Shown here one piece after another: positions 36,718-49,352 of a stretch of 64,000 bases of DNA. The DNA is from Porites lobata (taxonomy: Eukaryota; Cnidaria; Anthozoa; Scleractinia; Poritidae), in assembly GCA_942486035.1 (NCBI GenBank), contig CALNXK010000024.1:4361001-4425000 (forward strand). The letters are read 5' to 3'. Within the stretch, counting starts at the first letter, position 1; each line of letters begins with the position of its first letter. Below the pieces are notes generated by a model. It saw only the letters and a list, made by a program, of their open reading frames with translations. It had not been told where the DNA came from and did no database searches. A program made the position numbers and the translations under genes.

Positions 36718-38458
36718 CTGGAAGATACCTGTCACTGTGGCATGGCTGGAGTTACGAAAACCAAATAATTATGATTAAATCAGTTTATACTATTGTAATT
36801 TTATTTTTTTTTGGAGAACAAGTCAACCTTTAACTAGATAAAAGACACTGCGTTAAAAAAAGGCTGGTCTGCTATCTTTAAGGCGCCAGAAAAGTTGGCT
36901 TCATAAAATGTATACGGGATGTAAGCAATAACAATTAAAATAAGGTGAAAACATTGTTAAAATTTTTTTTTTTTTTTTCAACCGATTCCAAGAAATCAGT
37001 TCAAATGCCTTGTCAGCCAGGCAAAGCCAATCTTCGACGCCCCATGTCAACTTTAAACAAGTCCCTGTTTTTTGAGTCCATTAAAGGAAGAAGGCATACA
37101 AGAGAAGAGAATTTACTCGCCAGATTGAGGCTCGCCTAACAGGCGTTATTTGGCGTTGAAGAGAGAAAAGCGCGAAGCGCGAGGCAAGCCGACACGCAAC
37201 AGCTTATCTTACCATATAACTCATAATAGTCCTGATCATCTCACATGAAACTAAACATTGTAAGGTACACCCCTAATTGAGATAATAAGCATCCCTGACT
37301 CTTTCATGTGGGATTCCCCCCCTGCTCTGCTGGGTGTCTAATCGAGGGAGAATTGCCTGTGTGTACCACGAAATTAGCAAAACCATGGCACCCCTCTTCA
37401 AATATTCTTCTTGTTTGAATAAGTGTCCCCCTTGACTTGAAGAATATTAAATAAGAAGCACCCACAGGGGTGGTCCTGGGGTGCTCGTGACTCCCCTCCT
37501 TTGTGAGATCATTGTTTTATGTGCCTATAATTCACTAACAGGTGGTCAAAACGCGTGAATCCAAGGAATCAACATGCAATAAATCTTTTCCATTGCTAGA
37601 TATTTACTCCATTTGCAGGACCGAACATCTGCAGAGGACCAATTGTTCTTGTTCGTAATTAAAAGGAGTAATTTATGCTACATGTAGCCTGCGTAGCTGG
37701 CGATATTCTTGTGTCTGGGGCCAGTACTTTTTTGGCGGCAGAGCCGCCACGGGAAAAGGGCACCTAACGTCAATTTTCGGAAAATATCTGTTCGGAAGAC
37801 GATTTGAGATCTAGAATTTTCAGAACATTTGTTGTAAAATTTCTTACTTGCCTGCCTCTTCTAGGATTTTCGAACATCGAAAAATGGTATAATTGCCCAT
37901 TTTTAACAGATTTTTACCTTAAAAAGTCACCTAGAATTTTCGGGAGCCTTTTTTTCTGGCTGAAATTTTCGAAAAGGTAAGTTTTGATCCCTATAATATT
38001 CGGATCACTAGACTTTAAGCTAGGAAATCCGAACAGATGAAATATTTTTAGGGGATAAAAATATGCCTATATCTACCGTGTAAATACTAAAATACGTTCA
38101 TTAATGCTGGTTTTGAACAATATTCTCGATGGGTGCCCCTGACGCGAAGCAAAGCCACGAGGGATCCCAAGTGGAACTTAATTAATCTATGCAGCTATCT
38201 TGTAGGCTTGTCCCTCCCCCCATGCTCACTGCTCGTCCGGAAAAAAAATGTCATTTTTAATAAAAACACGTGACGGCCTGGATGTCGACATGCCAATTGT
38301 GTAAGTGCCCTGTGTGTGACATGTGTGTCTCCTCCTTTGAAAAGTTGTAGTTATGCCTCTGACCCTGGATGCTAAATTCACCATTTACTGCATTTCTCTG
38401 TTATTGACTTTGAGAGCAAGTGGGTTAATTTACTTTAATTTGAAACTTACATTTGTAG
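36718..38458. other. G3 3' flank, then repeats
   Basis: 36718-37190 matches the 3' flank of the other units. After CGAAGCGCGAGGCAAG the similarity stops. About 37754-38140 is an inverted-repeat element (AGGGCACCTAACGTC ... GATGGGTGCCCCT) related to 13470-13725 and 16167-16661. No gene. Confidence 0.5.
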
Positions 38459-38535
38459 ATACATGGAAAACTGCCATGTCCTTCAAGATGGAATGAGAAA
38501 ACTCGGCATTAAGAAGTTTTTAGTTGCACACCCAC

Positions 38536-38569
<34 letters not shown>

Positions 38570-38775
38570 CCCACCCTAATTACAACTTTGAGGAGTTCTA
38601 CAGTCGCTTAAACAGTAGGGACCAAGTTATCTACCCCGGAAAAGTAAGCAATGCAGACTGCTTTAGGATTGGCAACATTGGAAAATTGTACCCTGAAGAT
38701 ATGGAGCATTTGCTTGAGTGTATAAAAGAGGTCTTGGCTGAGATGAACGTATCTGTTCCATTGCACGATGAGTAG
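38459..38775 (+). pseudogene. phnW: Last exon of a phnW-like 2-aminoethylphosphonate-pyruvate transaminase, frameshifted
   Basis: A splice acceptor (ATTTGTAG) precedes an exon beginning YMENCHVLQDGMRKLGIKKFL. A one-base shift near 38520-38524 moves it to the frame with HTHEGYIITSYYNPTHPNY, then FYSRL, VIYPGKVSNADCFRIGNIG and EDMEHLLECIKEVL, ending at TAG 38773-38775. The YPGK...D.FRIG.IG signature is the C-terminal small-domain motif of PhnW, a PLP enzyme that moves the amino group of 2-aminoethylphosphonate to pyruvate. No earlier exon, including the PLP-lysine region, was seen upstream. The retained acceptor indicates DNA duplication, not a retrocopy. Probably a pseudogene fragment; a sequencing error at the shift is possible. 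Confidence 0.72.
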
Positions 38776-39625
38776 ATGGTTTCATGAGTGACTGAAACCC
38801 TATTTTGTGAATAGAAAGATCAAATATGTGATGAAAAATGATAAATAGTATTATTGATAGAGATCAACATCATGGGAATAAAATTATTAATTAAAAGTAA
38901 AGCTGGGACAAAAATGTGGGTGGAGAAGAAGTAGCCTGTTGCAACAGGTTAGTGGAATCAGTAGTTTTAGCCTTACTGAGGTGGGTCTGATTTCTTTTAG
39001 GGTTGTTCAATAATTATAGCCCGCGCTGAAAGCTTTGTGATGCAAACGTTTCCTTTCTTTCAAGTAACCATCTACCTTTTGGATTCTGGGGCAAGTTGCG
39101 TAGAACATACCACAATGAGCATGTGTAAGATATTAAATTTTGATGATTGTTTGTGACTTATGAATAATATCCAAGGATTACTGAGTGATTCCTAAGATTA
39201 CGCATCCAGCTTGTAGCTTAAGTCAAAATTCTCCAATAGCCATTCCTGACCGCACAGCCTGCAAGGAAAGTTATGCGTCATAACTGGGAGCTAGTAAATT
39301 TTGCGATTGCACTTGTGAATTCTGTTCTTAACTTGCTGACGGACGACTGGGTTTTTAGGAGGATTCAAATTACAGGGCCGGGTTGTTAAAAGCTTGGTTA
39401 AGATAAATAAAAGCTTGGTTAAGATAACACACGGTTAGTGCGACATTTGAATTCAGAGATAAAAGCTGAAAAAGCAAAATTCAGTTTAATTCTTTTTGTC
39501 TTCAATGTGACTATTGGATGCTCTAAAAAGGATAGTATACAACTATCCCCCGAAGGAGAGGTGAATAGTGGTGCGTATACCAAGACGCGAAGCGTCGAGT
39601 TATATATCTAACACTTTTCACCGAT

Positions 39626-39663
<38 letters not shown>

Positions 39664-39928
39664 TTGGATAAAAATGAAAAAAGTAAGTTTTTGGAAATTA
39701 AAAACGTGACTTAGTAGGAACTTAATTTACAATTTACAAACATTTCTGGTATTTTGACGATTTTGTTGCAAATTCAGCATGAAAATATATTCTTACTTAC
39801 CAGTAAACACCGACAAGCCAAAGATAGTCGCTTTCCTAGTATTTGTTTGTACGACTGCCCCATTAATCGCTCAAATTTCGTCTTCCGAAAATGCCTCGAG
39901 GTGAGACGCCATTTTAGCTCCGGTCGCA

Positions 39929-39961
<33 letters not shown>

Positions 39962-41289
39962 GGTAAGAAAAGTGCTATTCACTGATTTGGAAAATACTAA
40001 AGAAACTTATTCGAGAAAATGCTTTGGAACAAAATAAGAAGAAACCAGGATAAAAATTTAACCTCGGGTTTAGCGCTAATCGGTCTTCGAACAACTGGGT
40101 CCCGAAGTACTTTAAGACAAATTGTTTAAATTCCTGATAAATTCATGGGAATCAGGCAAAAGCTCGCCGTGTACATGCAGGTGTACTGAAGATCTCAATT
40201 GCACAAATGATGTTGATGGTCATGTCATTGCAAACCAAGGAAAGTAAATGGTACAGTTCAGCAGAAAAAAGCCTTTAGCTTCTCTAAGTAATTTTTTATC
40301 CTTGTTTTATAATTGTCTGTGGACTAATAACGTTTTTTTGTTATTTTCGTCCTATAGGACGAGGATGTCTGATGCTTACAATATCAATTTAGGTCTTAAA
40401 TGTGTTTCAGAAGCTGACATCAGACGCATCTAAAATGGCTACTATCAATCGAATGTTATGACATTCCTTCTTAGTTATAAGTGCAGCATGTATCCAGAAT
40501 GGTTAGGGCGTGAAAGTTAAAAGTAGTTTTAAGAAAATGCAGTTTTTGTTAATTATCTCAAGGATTTTGCAAACGTCCAGAAATTCAATAATTCCAAATG
40601 GAAGTAAGATGTCTGCAATATAGAACGGGAGCGTACTGTAAATATCTTAGGAAATAGCCGAAAAATTAAATTTCTATAGCTGCTGTAACTAACGGAGCGA
40701 ATTGCTGGATTGGTAATTTTGTTTCTTTCATGACTGTGCCGTTAAATTTGTCTAAATGCTGAACAGCCTATAACCTTGTTTTCAATGGTCACGTGACCAG
40801 AAAAATCACGTGATTTTCAGATGGTTTCTGCGAGGTACTGTAAGTAACAAGTTGTATCAGTCAGCTGTTGATCTGAACGAATTTTAACAGTTTGCATCCT
40901 CATACAACATACAGCCTCGTTTTCATGTCACAATGTATTAATGCTACCCTTAACGGCTAATTTCAATGTCTAAATGGTAAACAAAATTTTCGTGTTTAGC
41001 ACATAATTCTCATCTAGAAAAATGTGTTTAGCAACTTTTCCTCGAAATTGCCGAAAGAAGTTCTCTTTTGCGAAAGTTACCCCAGTCTATAAACACAGTT
41101 CCTAGACTCTCGTGCAAAGCTCAGTTTTCAGATCAAGTGACGAGTTTTGCCGCCACAATGACGCAATAATTTTTCTAACAACTGGATCTTGCATTGAGAT
41201 TGTTATAATAAAAATGTGAAATGAATAATTAGTAGACAAAGAGCAAAATCAGTCCAAAACCACAACAAGAGATGGCTAAAGCCCATTAG
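38776..41289. other. No gene seen; dispersed repeats
   Basis: 39370-39490 carries a doubled AAGCTTGGTTAAGATAA motif next to GGGCCGGGTTGTTAA. 39540-39640 holds ACTATCCCCC...GGGGGATAGT inverted arms. The rest is AT-rich with no recognisable coding exon. Confidence 0.4.
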
Positions 41290-44265
41290 CACTGGACGAA
41301 AAAACGGATTTACCTCTATAGCAAATTTGGAGCAAATCATCTGCAAATGCCACATTTGCTTAATTTTGCTCAATTTTGCCACATGACATAGGACCAACTT
41401 TGCCATAATTTTGCATCAGTGGCAAAGGTGGTAAATGCCGAATTTGCCTCAAATTTGCCCCGTGTGTAAAAACAAGGATAACCTTTACTTTATCAAGGCA
41501 TTTACAGGGGTGTCAAACTTGATAGCAAAACTGACATTTGTCAGGTTTTTGCCCAAATGGGCAAAAGCGATCGAAGATGAATTTTTGGATGCTTTTGCTC
41601 TCTATAGCAAATTCGGTCAAAGTAGTAATTTGCCACATTTTTGCTCAATGTAGCAAAAGTGACCAAAACTCATTTTTCAACAGTTTTGCCGAGGATAGTA
41701 AATCTGAGCAAAAATTCACGTTTGCCACTGTTTTGCTCAGGGTAGCAAATTTGGCCAAATACCACTTTTTTCTCAAGTTTGCTCAGGATGGCAGATATGA
41801 TCAAAACAGTAGTTTCCCATACTTTTCCCGATTGTAGCAAAGTTGATCAAATATCAGTTCTTCTGTATCTTTGCTCAGGATGGCAAATATTGCCATGATA
41901 GCAGTCTTCCATACTTAAAGTAAGGTAAACAAAGTTGATTAAAATATCACTTTTTACACTTTCACTCACGATAGCAAATTTGATCAAAACATCATTATCC
42001 AGATGTTTCTTATTTTTATTTTTTTTGGGGTAAATGACTCACAAACAATTAAGACACCAAACAAAATTTCAAGAATAAAATGACTTTATTATCTTTAATA
42101 TACACTGTACAATAAAAAAGCAAGATAAATTAAAAGAAAGTTCCATTGGCCTCTGCAGGGCACTGCATGTACCACAAAATATATGCCTTTAAATAAAAAG
42201 CACATACAATGTGAAACTATCTAAATTCATAAGTGTAAAAGAATGTACATTGGGTTTGAAAGTGCAAGTCAACACTAGCTGGTTCATAATTATCTAAGGT
42301 TGGTACAGGTAAAACGTAACTCCATTTGAGTGGTATACTTCAAATATACTCTTTCTAGATTCAATTGATACTATTGGCAAATGGTTGTACGATGACAACA
42401 AGTACACATCACTCCCAATGTAGATGTGACATCCTTACTAACGGACAGAACATCAACCACAGGAAATAAAATTAGCCTCAAATTATTATGATAAGTGATA
42501 TTCCTCTAATTATTATTTATAAGAACTTGTTTTCATCTGATAAATATTATCCACTACCCAAAATAGGCAGTGAATAATATCATATAGTGTACCTAGTGCT
42601 ATTCACTTACCCCAAGGGGAGATACATCTGTATGATTCATTTTTAACCAAATCAGTTATATAAAAATATTTCTTGTACATAAAATGAGTTACTATGCGAA
42701 AGCTCTGTGCATTTCTATGATTTGGGTACGACTTTGATATATTTCTACCCAGCAGTAAACACTTATAAGGTTCATTTTGTCACCTTTTTAGCATGTACAT
42801 GTATTTTATTTTACAGGTGCTTTATTTACTGCTAAACCTCTAAAACTAGCATGAAATGACACCCCAATTTTACTCTCATCCTATAGGTAGCCAAAAGCTT
42901 TTCAAGTTATGAAAGCAAATCTGCTATCCACTGATTTGGTTAAATACTTGTATTATTATATGACCATAAATAATTTATTACATTTGTTTTTTTTACTAAA
43001 ATCAAATTATTTGCTAAAAATTTGAGCAATTTTTTTCTGATTCACATGATCAGCTGTTTTGCTTGCAGTATTGGACTGATTAAATATCCAAATTATCCAA
43101 ACACAATCTATACACTATGAAAGCTCTGCAGAACTTCTTTAATTCATCATCATTATTATTGTTATTGGCATGCAGGTGATTAAAATTTAAGCCATGCTTA
43201 TCAAAAAACTGTTATCACACACTGTATTTTTTTTTTTGCATAAAACATAACTGCACTCTTTTTTCATAAAATATGCCAAGAACAAAATAGGATCATGGCA
43301 TTTGGAGTCCAGTAATTACTCTACTATGGGGTGTATTGGCTAGATTTTAGTCCTCGGAGTGGCACTTTTTAAGGCAGTGCTTAGGGTAGCCCTAGGATTT
43401 GTCACCACTGCGGAAAGTGGATGCAGATGTATCTCCAATTACATATGTTGGGTGAATGGACACGATGACTGAAAATACAGCTGCATTTACAGGCTACTAG
43501 ATGGAAGGTTTTTAAAATTCAGTAAAGTTGCCAAGTTACAGAGTGATTCGGTGCAAACTAGCAAGGACAGCTCTGCAAAGATGGCAAATTTTGCAGACAT
43601 TTGTCTGGTAAGGGAAATTTTGTGGCTCCACCATACCATACAAAGGTCATTGAGATTATGTGACTTTGTGTCAACACTTTATTTCAAATCGGACTAATCA
43701 CAAACAGCGTAAGAACCTAGCCAATCACAAAATGCTGACATACATGCATGTCTTTGTGACGCAGTGAGATTCAAACATGATATTGTGCACTAATTCTCAG
43801 ACGGCATGCTCTATACAGAAGGTTTAGAGTGTCTGCAACACAGGCAAGATCTTCATTGGATTGTGACAAATCACTTTGAGATTTGGTAATTTACCTAGTT
43901 TTAACGTGGCTCCTTCCCATGGGTGTCAAAGGATATTCACTTACTACATTGTAGGTCTTCATCAAAACTCAAAAATTGTGCAATTGTCTACTGAGTAAAT
44001 ATGGTTCTAGGAACTTAACTGAAAAGGAACTGAATCATGATGCATGTCAACTTCAACTTGAGTGTTATTATTATTTTGTACATTTTTATCTAAAATGTCT
44101 TCTTCTTTTCTGAATGTTCTTCGAAAAATTATCTGTGTTATGCTTATGATCAAGTTCCTTTTCTATTGTAAGTGGTGGGTGCCAGAGCAAACTCAGGAGC
44201 ATCGTCTGGTGCTCCTTGATTTGATGCTGGTCTCACTGTATGCTCTATTACCATTATTTTCACTT

Positions 44266-44495
44266 CATTGACTTTGACACCATGCAACTTTGCGGTCCAA
44301 CTGGGCCATTAAACCATTAACCTCAATGCTCTGCCAGGAAAGTGGCCTTACACAGAGATTTTCCCTGTTTGGGAGGTCCTCATCTGAACCTGAAGAATTA
44401 CCTTCATGCCACTCTGATACAGCTGTTTCAGACAAAGACTCCTCTGATGACATATATGCAAAGGACATACATGCAAGGTACTTGTCCTTGTCTGA
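44266..44495 (-). CDS. Possible minus-strand exon inside the CACTA-like element
   Basis: On the minus strand an acceptor-like TTAG precedes SDKDKYLACMSFAYMSSEE, then an acidic Ser-rich run and VRPLSWQSIEVNGLMAQLDRKV before a stop near 44265. An acidic stretch followed by a VRPL-W-S...V..L...LD motif resembles, from memory, uncharacterised cnidarian mobile-element-associated proteins. No catalytic domain is visible. It may be a decayed exon of an element gene running toward the possible polyadenylation signal near 42085. Confidence 0.3.
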
Positions 44496-45129
44496 CTAAC
44501 TGACGCTAGTTGACTCCCTCAGAGCATATTGGCCTTTTAATTTTTTTTCTGAAAGAAAAATGACGAACCATGATTTAGCAGCCAACAAGTAACCCACAGT
44601 TGGTAAACAAGCATGTACTGCTCATACTCAGTGTAAATGATTGGGTTGCAGAACAATGACACAATGCTAAAAGCTGAAAACACTCTCTTAATCAAAGGAA
44701 CAGTTTGAGGATATTTGTGAGAAAATTAATTTCTCCCCGCATTTTATTCCTACTAACTTTTTCATTAAATATATAATATGTTTTTTGGAACAGGTGTTAA
44801 AGTAGAGAGCAGAAATGCCTCTTTCTGTTGAATCTGCATTTGTTTCATTAAAATAAATTAATTCCCCTGTCATTCAAGAGCAGAACTGATAGTGTCCCAC
44901 AGGTCACCAGGCTCTAACAGAGCACAACCATGACTCAACTGTACACATAAACCGTAAAACCGGTCAGAACCTGAGAAACGTAACATTAAGGCAACCCACA
45001 TGTTGCTTAGAACAATAATTGATTAATTGTGGTTATTTGGCATGATAAAGCCAAAGCATTTACTTGCAAAATGAACTAACAAAGATCCCTCGACATCATT
45101 GAGCTGTACAAAAGGTATAAATAATGAGG

Positions 45130-47110
45130 TATTGTCGTTTAAAATGTGGAACAGTAATACAGTGGTCACTTGGAATGACACTTATGCTTCAGGATCTGGC
45201 AAGTGCCGTCATTCACAAAATGAGCCAAAATTAAGATCTCACAATATCACTGACCAGGGTTGTCATTAAGAGCCGGGGCCGGGATTTTCCCTGGCTACTA
45301 AAGAGTAGCCCCAGCTACTTTTATTGGAAAATAGAAGAAAAATAGAACCAAAAGAAATCCCTAGCCATTTGATTCCCCGCCTACTTGTTGTATTTACCCG
45401 GCAACTTGAAATCTTGGTGACAACCCTGACTGACCCATATTTATAAAGCATAAGAGTTTTGGATGGTACAATTTATGAAAGAAGAATCACTTGTCATTTA
45501 AATGTGGAACAATAATGCGGTGGTCACTCAGAATGACACATAGGCTTCAAGATCTGGCATACGCCGTCACTCGCAAAATGAACCAAAATTAAGCTCTCAC
45601 AATATCACTGAACCATATGTGTAAACCATAAGAGTTTTGGATGGTACAATTTATGAAAGAAGAATCACTTGTCATTTAAATGTGGAACAAAATACGGTGG
45701 TCACTCAGAATGACACATAGGCTTCACTCGCAAAATGAAAAAAATGCCGTTACTCGCAAAATGAACCAAAATTAAGATCTCACAATATCACTGAACCATA
45801 TGTATAAACCAAAAGAGTTTTGGATGGTACAATTTATGAAAGAAGAATCAATTGTCATTTAAATGTGGAACAATAATACGGTGGTCACTCAGAATGACAC
45901 ATAGGCTTCAAGATCTGGCATATGCCGTCACTCACAAAATGAGCCAAAATTAAGATCTCACAATATCACTGAACCATATGTATAAACCATGAGAGTTTTG
46001 GATGGTACAATTTATGAAAGAAGAATCACTTGTCATTTAAATGTGGAACAATAATACGCTGGTCACTCAGAATGACACATAGGCTTCACTCATAAAATGA
46101 AAAAAAATGCCGTCATTCGCAAAATGAACCAAAATTAAGATCTCACAATATCACTGAACCATGTGTATAAACCATAAGAGTTTTGGATGGTACAATTTAT
46201 GAAAGAAGAATCACTTGTCATTTAAATGTGGAACAATAATACAGTGGTCACTCAGAATGCCACATTGGCTTCAAGATCTGGCATATGCCGTCACCGCATA
46301 AAATGAGCCAAAATTAAGACCTCACAATATCACTGACCCATATGTATAAACCATAAGAGTTTTGGATGGTACAATTTATGAAAGAAGAATCACTTGTCAT
46401 TTAAATGTGGAACAATAATATGGTGGTCACTCAGAAGGACACATAGGCTTCAAGATCTGGCATACGCCGTCACCATAAAATGAACCAAAATTAAGATCTC
46501 ACAATATCACTGAACCATATATGTATAAACCATAAGAGTTTTGGACGGTACAATTTGTGAAAGAAGAATCACTTGCCATTTAAATGTGGAACAATAATAT
46601 GGTGCTCACTCAGAATGATACATAAGCTTCAAGATCTGGCATATGCCGTCACCATAAAATGAACCAAAATTAAGATCTCACAATATCACTAAACTATATG
46701 TATAAACCATAAGAGTTTTGGATGGTACAATTTATGAAAGAAGAATCAATTGTCATTTAAATGTGGAACAATAATACGGTGGTCACTCAGAGGGACACAT
46801 AGGCTTCAAGATCTGGCAAGTGCGGTCACTCACAAAATGAAAAAAAATTAAGATCTCACAATATCACTGAACCATATGTATAAACCATAAGAGTTTTGGA
46901 TGGTACAATTTATGAAATAAGAATCATTTGTCATTTAAATGTGGAACAATAATACAATGGTCACTCAGAATGACACATAATTATGCTTCAAGATCTGGCA
47001 AACTTGTGCCGTCACTTGCAAAATGAACCAAATTAAGATTTCACAACATCACTGAACCATAATTATGTATAGATGTAAAACAAGAGTTTTTGAATGTAAA
47101 AATTTCAAAA
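45130..47110. repeat. About 180 bp tandem satellite, roughly 11 copies, inside the CACTA-like element
   Basis: The words AGAGTTTTGGATGGTACAAT, TCATTTAAATGTGGAACAAT and AAATTAAGATCTCACAATAT recur every 165-190 bp. Some monomers have internal deletions, for example near 45721 and 46086. The last copies (46990-47110) are degenerate. Non-coding. Confidence 0.88.
45255..45428. mobile_element. 174 bp MITE inserted in the first satellite monomer
   Basis: CAGGGTTGTCATTAAG (left) and CTTGGTGACAACCCTG (right) are inverted ends. ACTGAC flanks both sides directly (45249-45254, 45429-45434). The split monomer is otherwise continuous with its neighbours. Confidence 0.8.
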
Positions 47111-47850
47111 GGGAAATCATTTGTCATTTGAAATGTAGTAGAATATTAAATAATAAATTATAGTGACCACTGCTTTGTCAAGTGCTGTCACCTGAAAAGT
47201 ACAGTAACCCCAAAGATCTAACATATTAACTCAGCCGTACAACAAGCCAAATTTCTGAATTATGGACATGTTAAGGTCACATCACCGACTTATATTGGTG
47301 TAAAAGAAATGTTTGCCTGCACAGCTCAAGATCCGGCTACTTAAGATTATTCTATTAATGAAGACGATGCGCAACAAAGAGTACAGTTATTTCTGCAGTA
47401 AACAAAAAGGAATCAATCAATGGCATATCTGTGCATGCATCTTAAATTTTAAGATTTATCTTTGAGGTTTTAAGCTTACGCAAAGTTATTAGAAAACCAA
47501 AGTAAGTAAACGAACCACGATATCAAGAAGAACATACCTTTCTGCAATCCAGCTGAGTTGATGACTTGGAAACAGGCTTTATGTGAAGAATATCGCAACT
47601 GATCACTGTCTCTCGAAAAACAAAGGTATAAATCGTAATAGAACAGCTGAATAGAAAGACAGGCTTTCTATTATCCGAAAATAACAAAACTACTTGTTTT
47701 GCAACGCTGTATCGCTTGTGAAGTCCGCGTGAATTTGAACTGTTCAACGAAAGTTTAGTTTACACTATTCTATTGGTTCAAAAGCCGCACGTGACAATGT
47801 AAATCAAATCGCGCATGTGCCAAAGTCACATGAAAGCCTGGGCAACAAAC

Positions 47851-47985
47851 ATGGCGGCTGCTCTTGCGACGGAGTGCATTCAGGACTACATTCACCCGGA
47901 CGATGAAACTCTGCAATCTACTATTGAAATGACTCCTGGGTTCAAACCTTTCACATATTGTGCATTTTGTTCACCCAAATTGTAA
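47851..47985 (+). CDS. Possible first exon, short protein start MAAALATECIQDYIHPDD
   Basis: A 44-codon frame from an ATG in the context ACAAACATGGCGGCTG, which also fits a YY1-type AAnATGGCGGC motif. It encodes MAAALATECIQDYIHPDDET, continues to FTYCAFCSPKL and meets TAA. A donor-like GTAAAT overlaps the end, so it may continue by splicing. Family unknown. It lies near the right end of the CACTA-like element and could be captured host sequence. Confidence 0.25.
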   Translation: MAAALATECIQDYIHPDDETLQSTIEMTPGFKPFTYCAFCSPKL

Positions 47986-48630
47986 ATGGTAACGTTTTAC
48001 GTCAGGGCCTCCTATTCCGAGACTTCTTGTGATATTTTTTTCCGTGCCACCGACACAATATCAGGAAACGCATTCGTCGACGCTAAACGAAAAAAAAGGG
48101 GGGATGGCCTTACCCGAAATAACCAGCTGCAGCAAGTAATATTATAAACTTTGAGAAGAATGTGATGGTGATTGAAATGGAAAATGCAATGGAAAATCAA
48201 AACTTGCGTGAAATAACACTGTGAAGTTTGGTAAATGTGCAAACGTTGGTTAAAGTGGTCGTAAAGATAGTTCTTTGATCATATTTTGCTTAAATTTACG
48301 CCTCTAGTAACCATAAATTTACACAGTAACTTTGCTATGCCAGAAAATATCAAGCAAACATTCAGTTTTGACGTTCGATTTTTACACACAGAACAAAATG
48401 GTGGCAAACTTGAATCTAAACACCAAATTTACTGTGGGGAGCAAAAGTGAAACAAAATATCTGTAAACTTGAAATTTACTCCACATTTACGCCACCCTTG
48501 CAGAAAAGTAAACTTTCACTTTCGAACAAAATTTGCACCAAGAACAAATAAGTAGCAACATTAGTACCCTAAATTTACAATAGATTTGCTCAACTAGCAA
48601 ACTTAGGCAAATCCGTTTTTTCGTCCAGTG

Positions 48631-49250
48631 TAGGGGTCTGCCAGGTTTATGTGTAGTCTCGACGGTTGCCATATTGAAACCGTTTGAGAAAACATGAGAA
48701 AAGTACAAAACATCATCTGGAGAGACCATGCCACGCTTGAGAGGATTTATGGGGTACTGATACCTCTATCTTTGAGACTCAAGCGAAGGCCTCTTTAGTT
48801 TGCTGGTCTTTTTGCCACGGGGCTGAAACTCGGGACCCCAGAGCCGAAGCCGATCCAATCGGGATTCGGGACCGCTGAATAATGAACCCGCTGACCACTC
48901 GCTTACGCTGCCTCCTTCCCAACCTCCTTCCCCACTTAACTTGTCCCAAGAGGGTTTTTTGGCCATATATAATATATAAAACAAAGAAATTTCTTGAAAA
49001 AAAATTTCAGTGACCTAATAAATACACTAAATGCCGTGTCTCTGATTTCCTGACACGGTATTACAGTACTGATCTGGGAATTATTGAGACAACCTTAAAG
49101 ACATCATTCTCCCGTTCCCATTTCAGGCTTTTTTTTTTTAGCAAATCTCAGCTTTCCCCAGAAAAGAGAAAAGAGTATGTACAGTTCAGGAGAGGAAGCG
49201 TGACGACGGCGTGACCAACCGGCGTTACAAGCCAGGATCACCTGACTGAT
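48631..49250. other. Upstream region of the HEPN gene, no gene seen
   Basis: From 48634 to 49250 no coding exon was recognised. A T-rich tract at 49130-49140 and a palindromic GTGTC...GACAC pair near 49040 are the only visible features. Confidence 0.35.
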
Positions 49251-49254
49251 GATC

Positions 49255-49352
49255 TTTACTTCTAGGAATGTGGGGTTTTTCCCGTTTCAGTTTCGAATCG
49301 TTCTTTACTTCAAGGAATGTGGGGTTTTTCCCGTTTCAGTTTCGAATCGTTC
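49255..49352 (-). promoter_or_regulatory. Two tandem 49 bp repeats, each with a perfect ISRE-like motif
   Basis: 49255-49303 and 49304-49352 differ at one base (TTCTAGG against TTCAAGG). Each contains GTTTCAGTTTC (49284-49294, 49333-49343), whose complement GAAACTGAAAC matches the IRF/ISRE consensus GAAANNGAAAN. They lie about 400 bp upstream of the HEPN gene start. The regulatory role is inferred. Confidence 0.5.

Larger units (their letters stand above)
41290..48630. mobile_element. 7.3 kb CACTA (EnSpm)-like element
   Basis: The left end CACTGGACGAAAAAACGG (41290) and right end CCGTTTTTTCGTCCAGTG (to 48630) are flanked by a 3 bp direct repeat TAG (41287-41289, 48631-48633). CACTG ends with 3 bp duplications are typical of EnSpm/CACTA DNA transposons. 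The left 700 bp is crowded with AGCAAATTTG / TTTTGC words, and related words occur at 48380-48600, as expected of subterminal transposase-binding repeats. No DDE transposase was recognised. The interior holds a satellite, a small nested MITE, a possible minus-strand 3' UTR end (AATAAA complement near 42085) and two small exon-like frames. Confidence 0.7.

Noticed and set aside
39754..39966. 70-codon plus frame and its 61-codon antisense
   Set aside because: Both strands are open over the same AT-rich repeat sequence. Nothing distinguishes either from chance.
44062..44271. 69-codon hydrophobic frame
   Set aside because: Antisense to and abutting a better supported acidic exon-like frame. Composition is explained by AT-rich DNA.
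45130..47110. CRISPR-like repeat array
   Set aside because: Monomers are about 180 bp, contiguous and lack unique spacers. This is satellite DNA in an animal genome.
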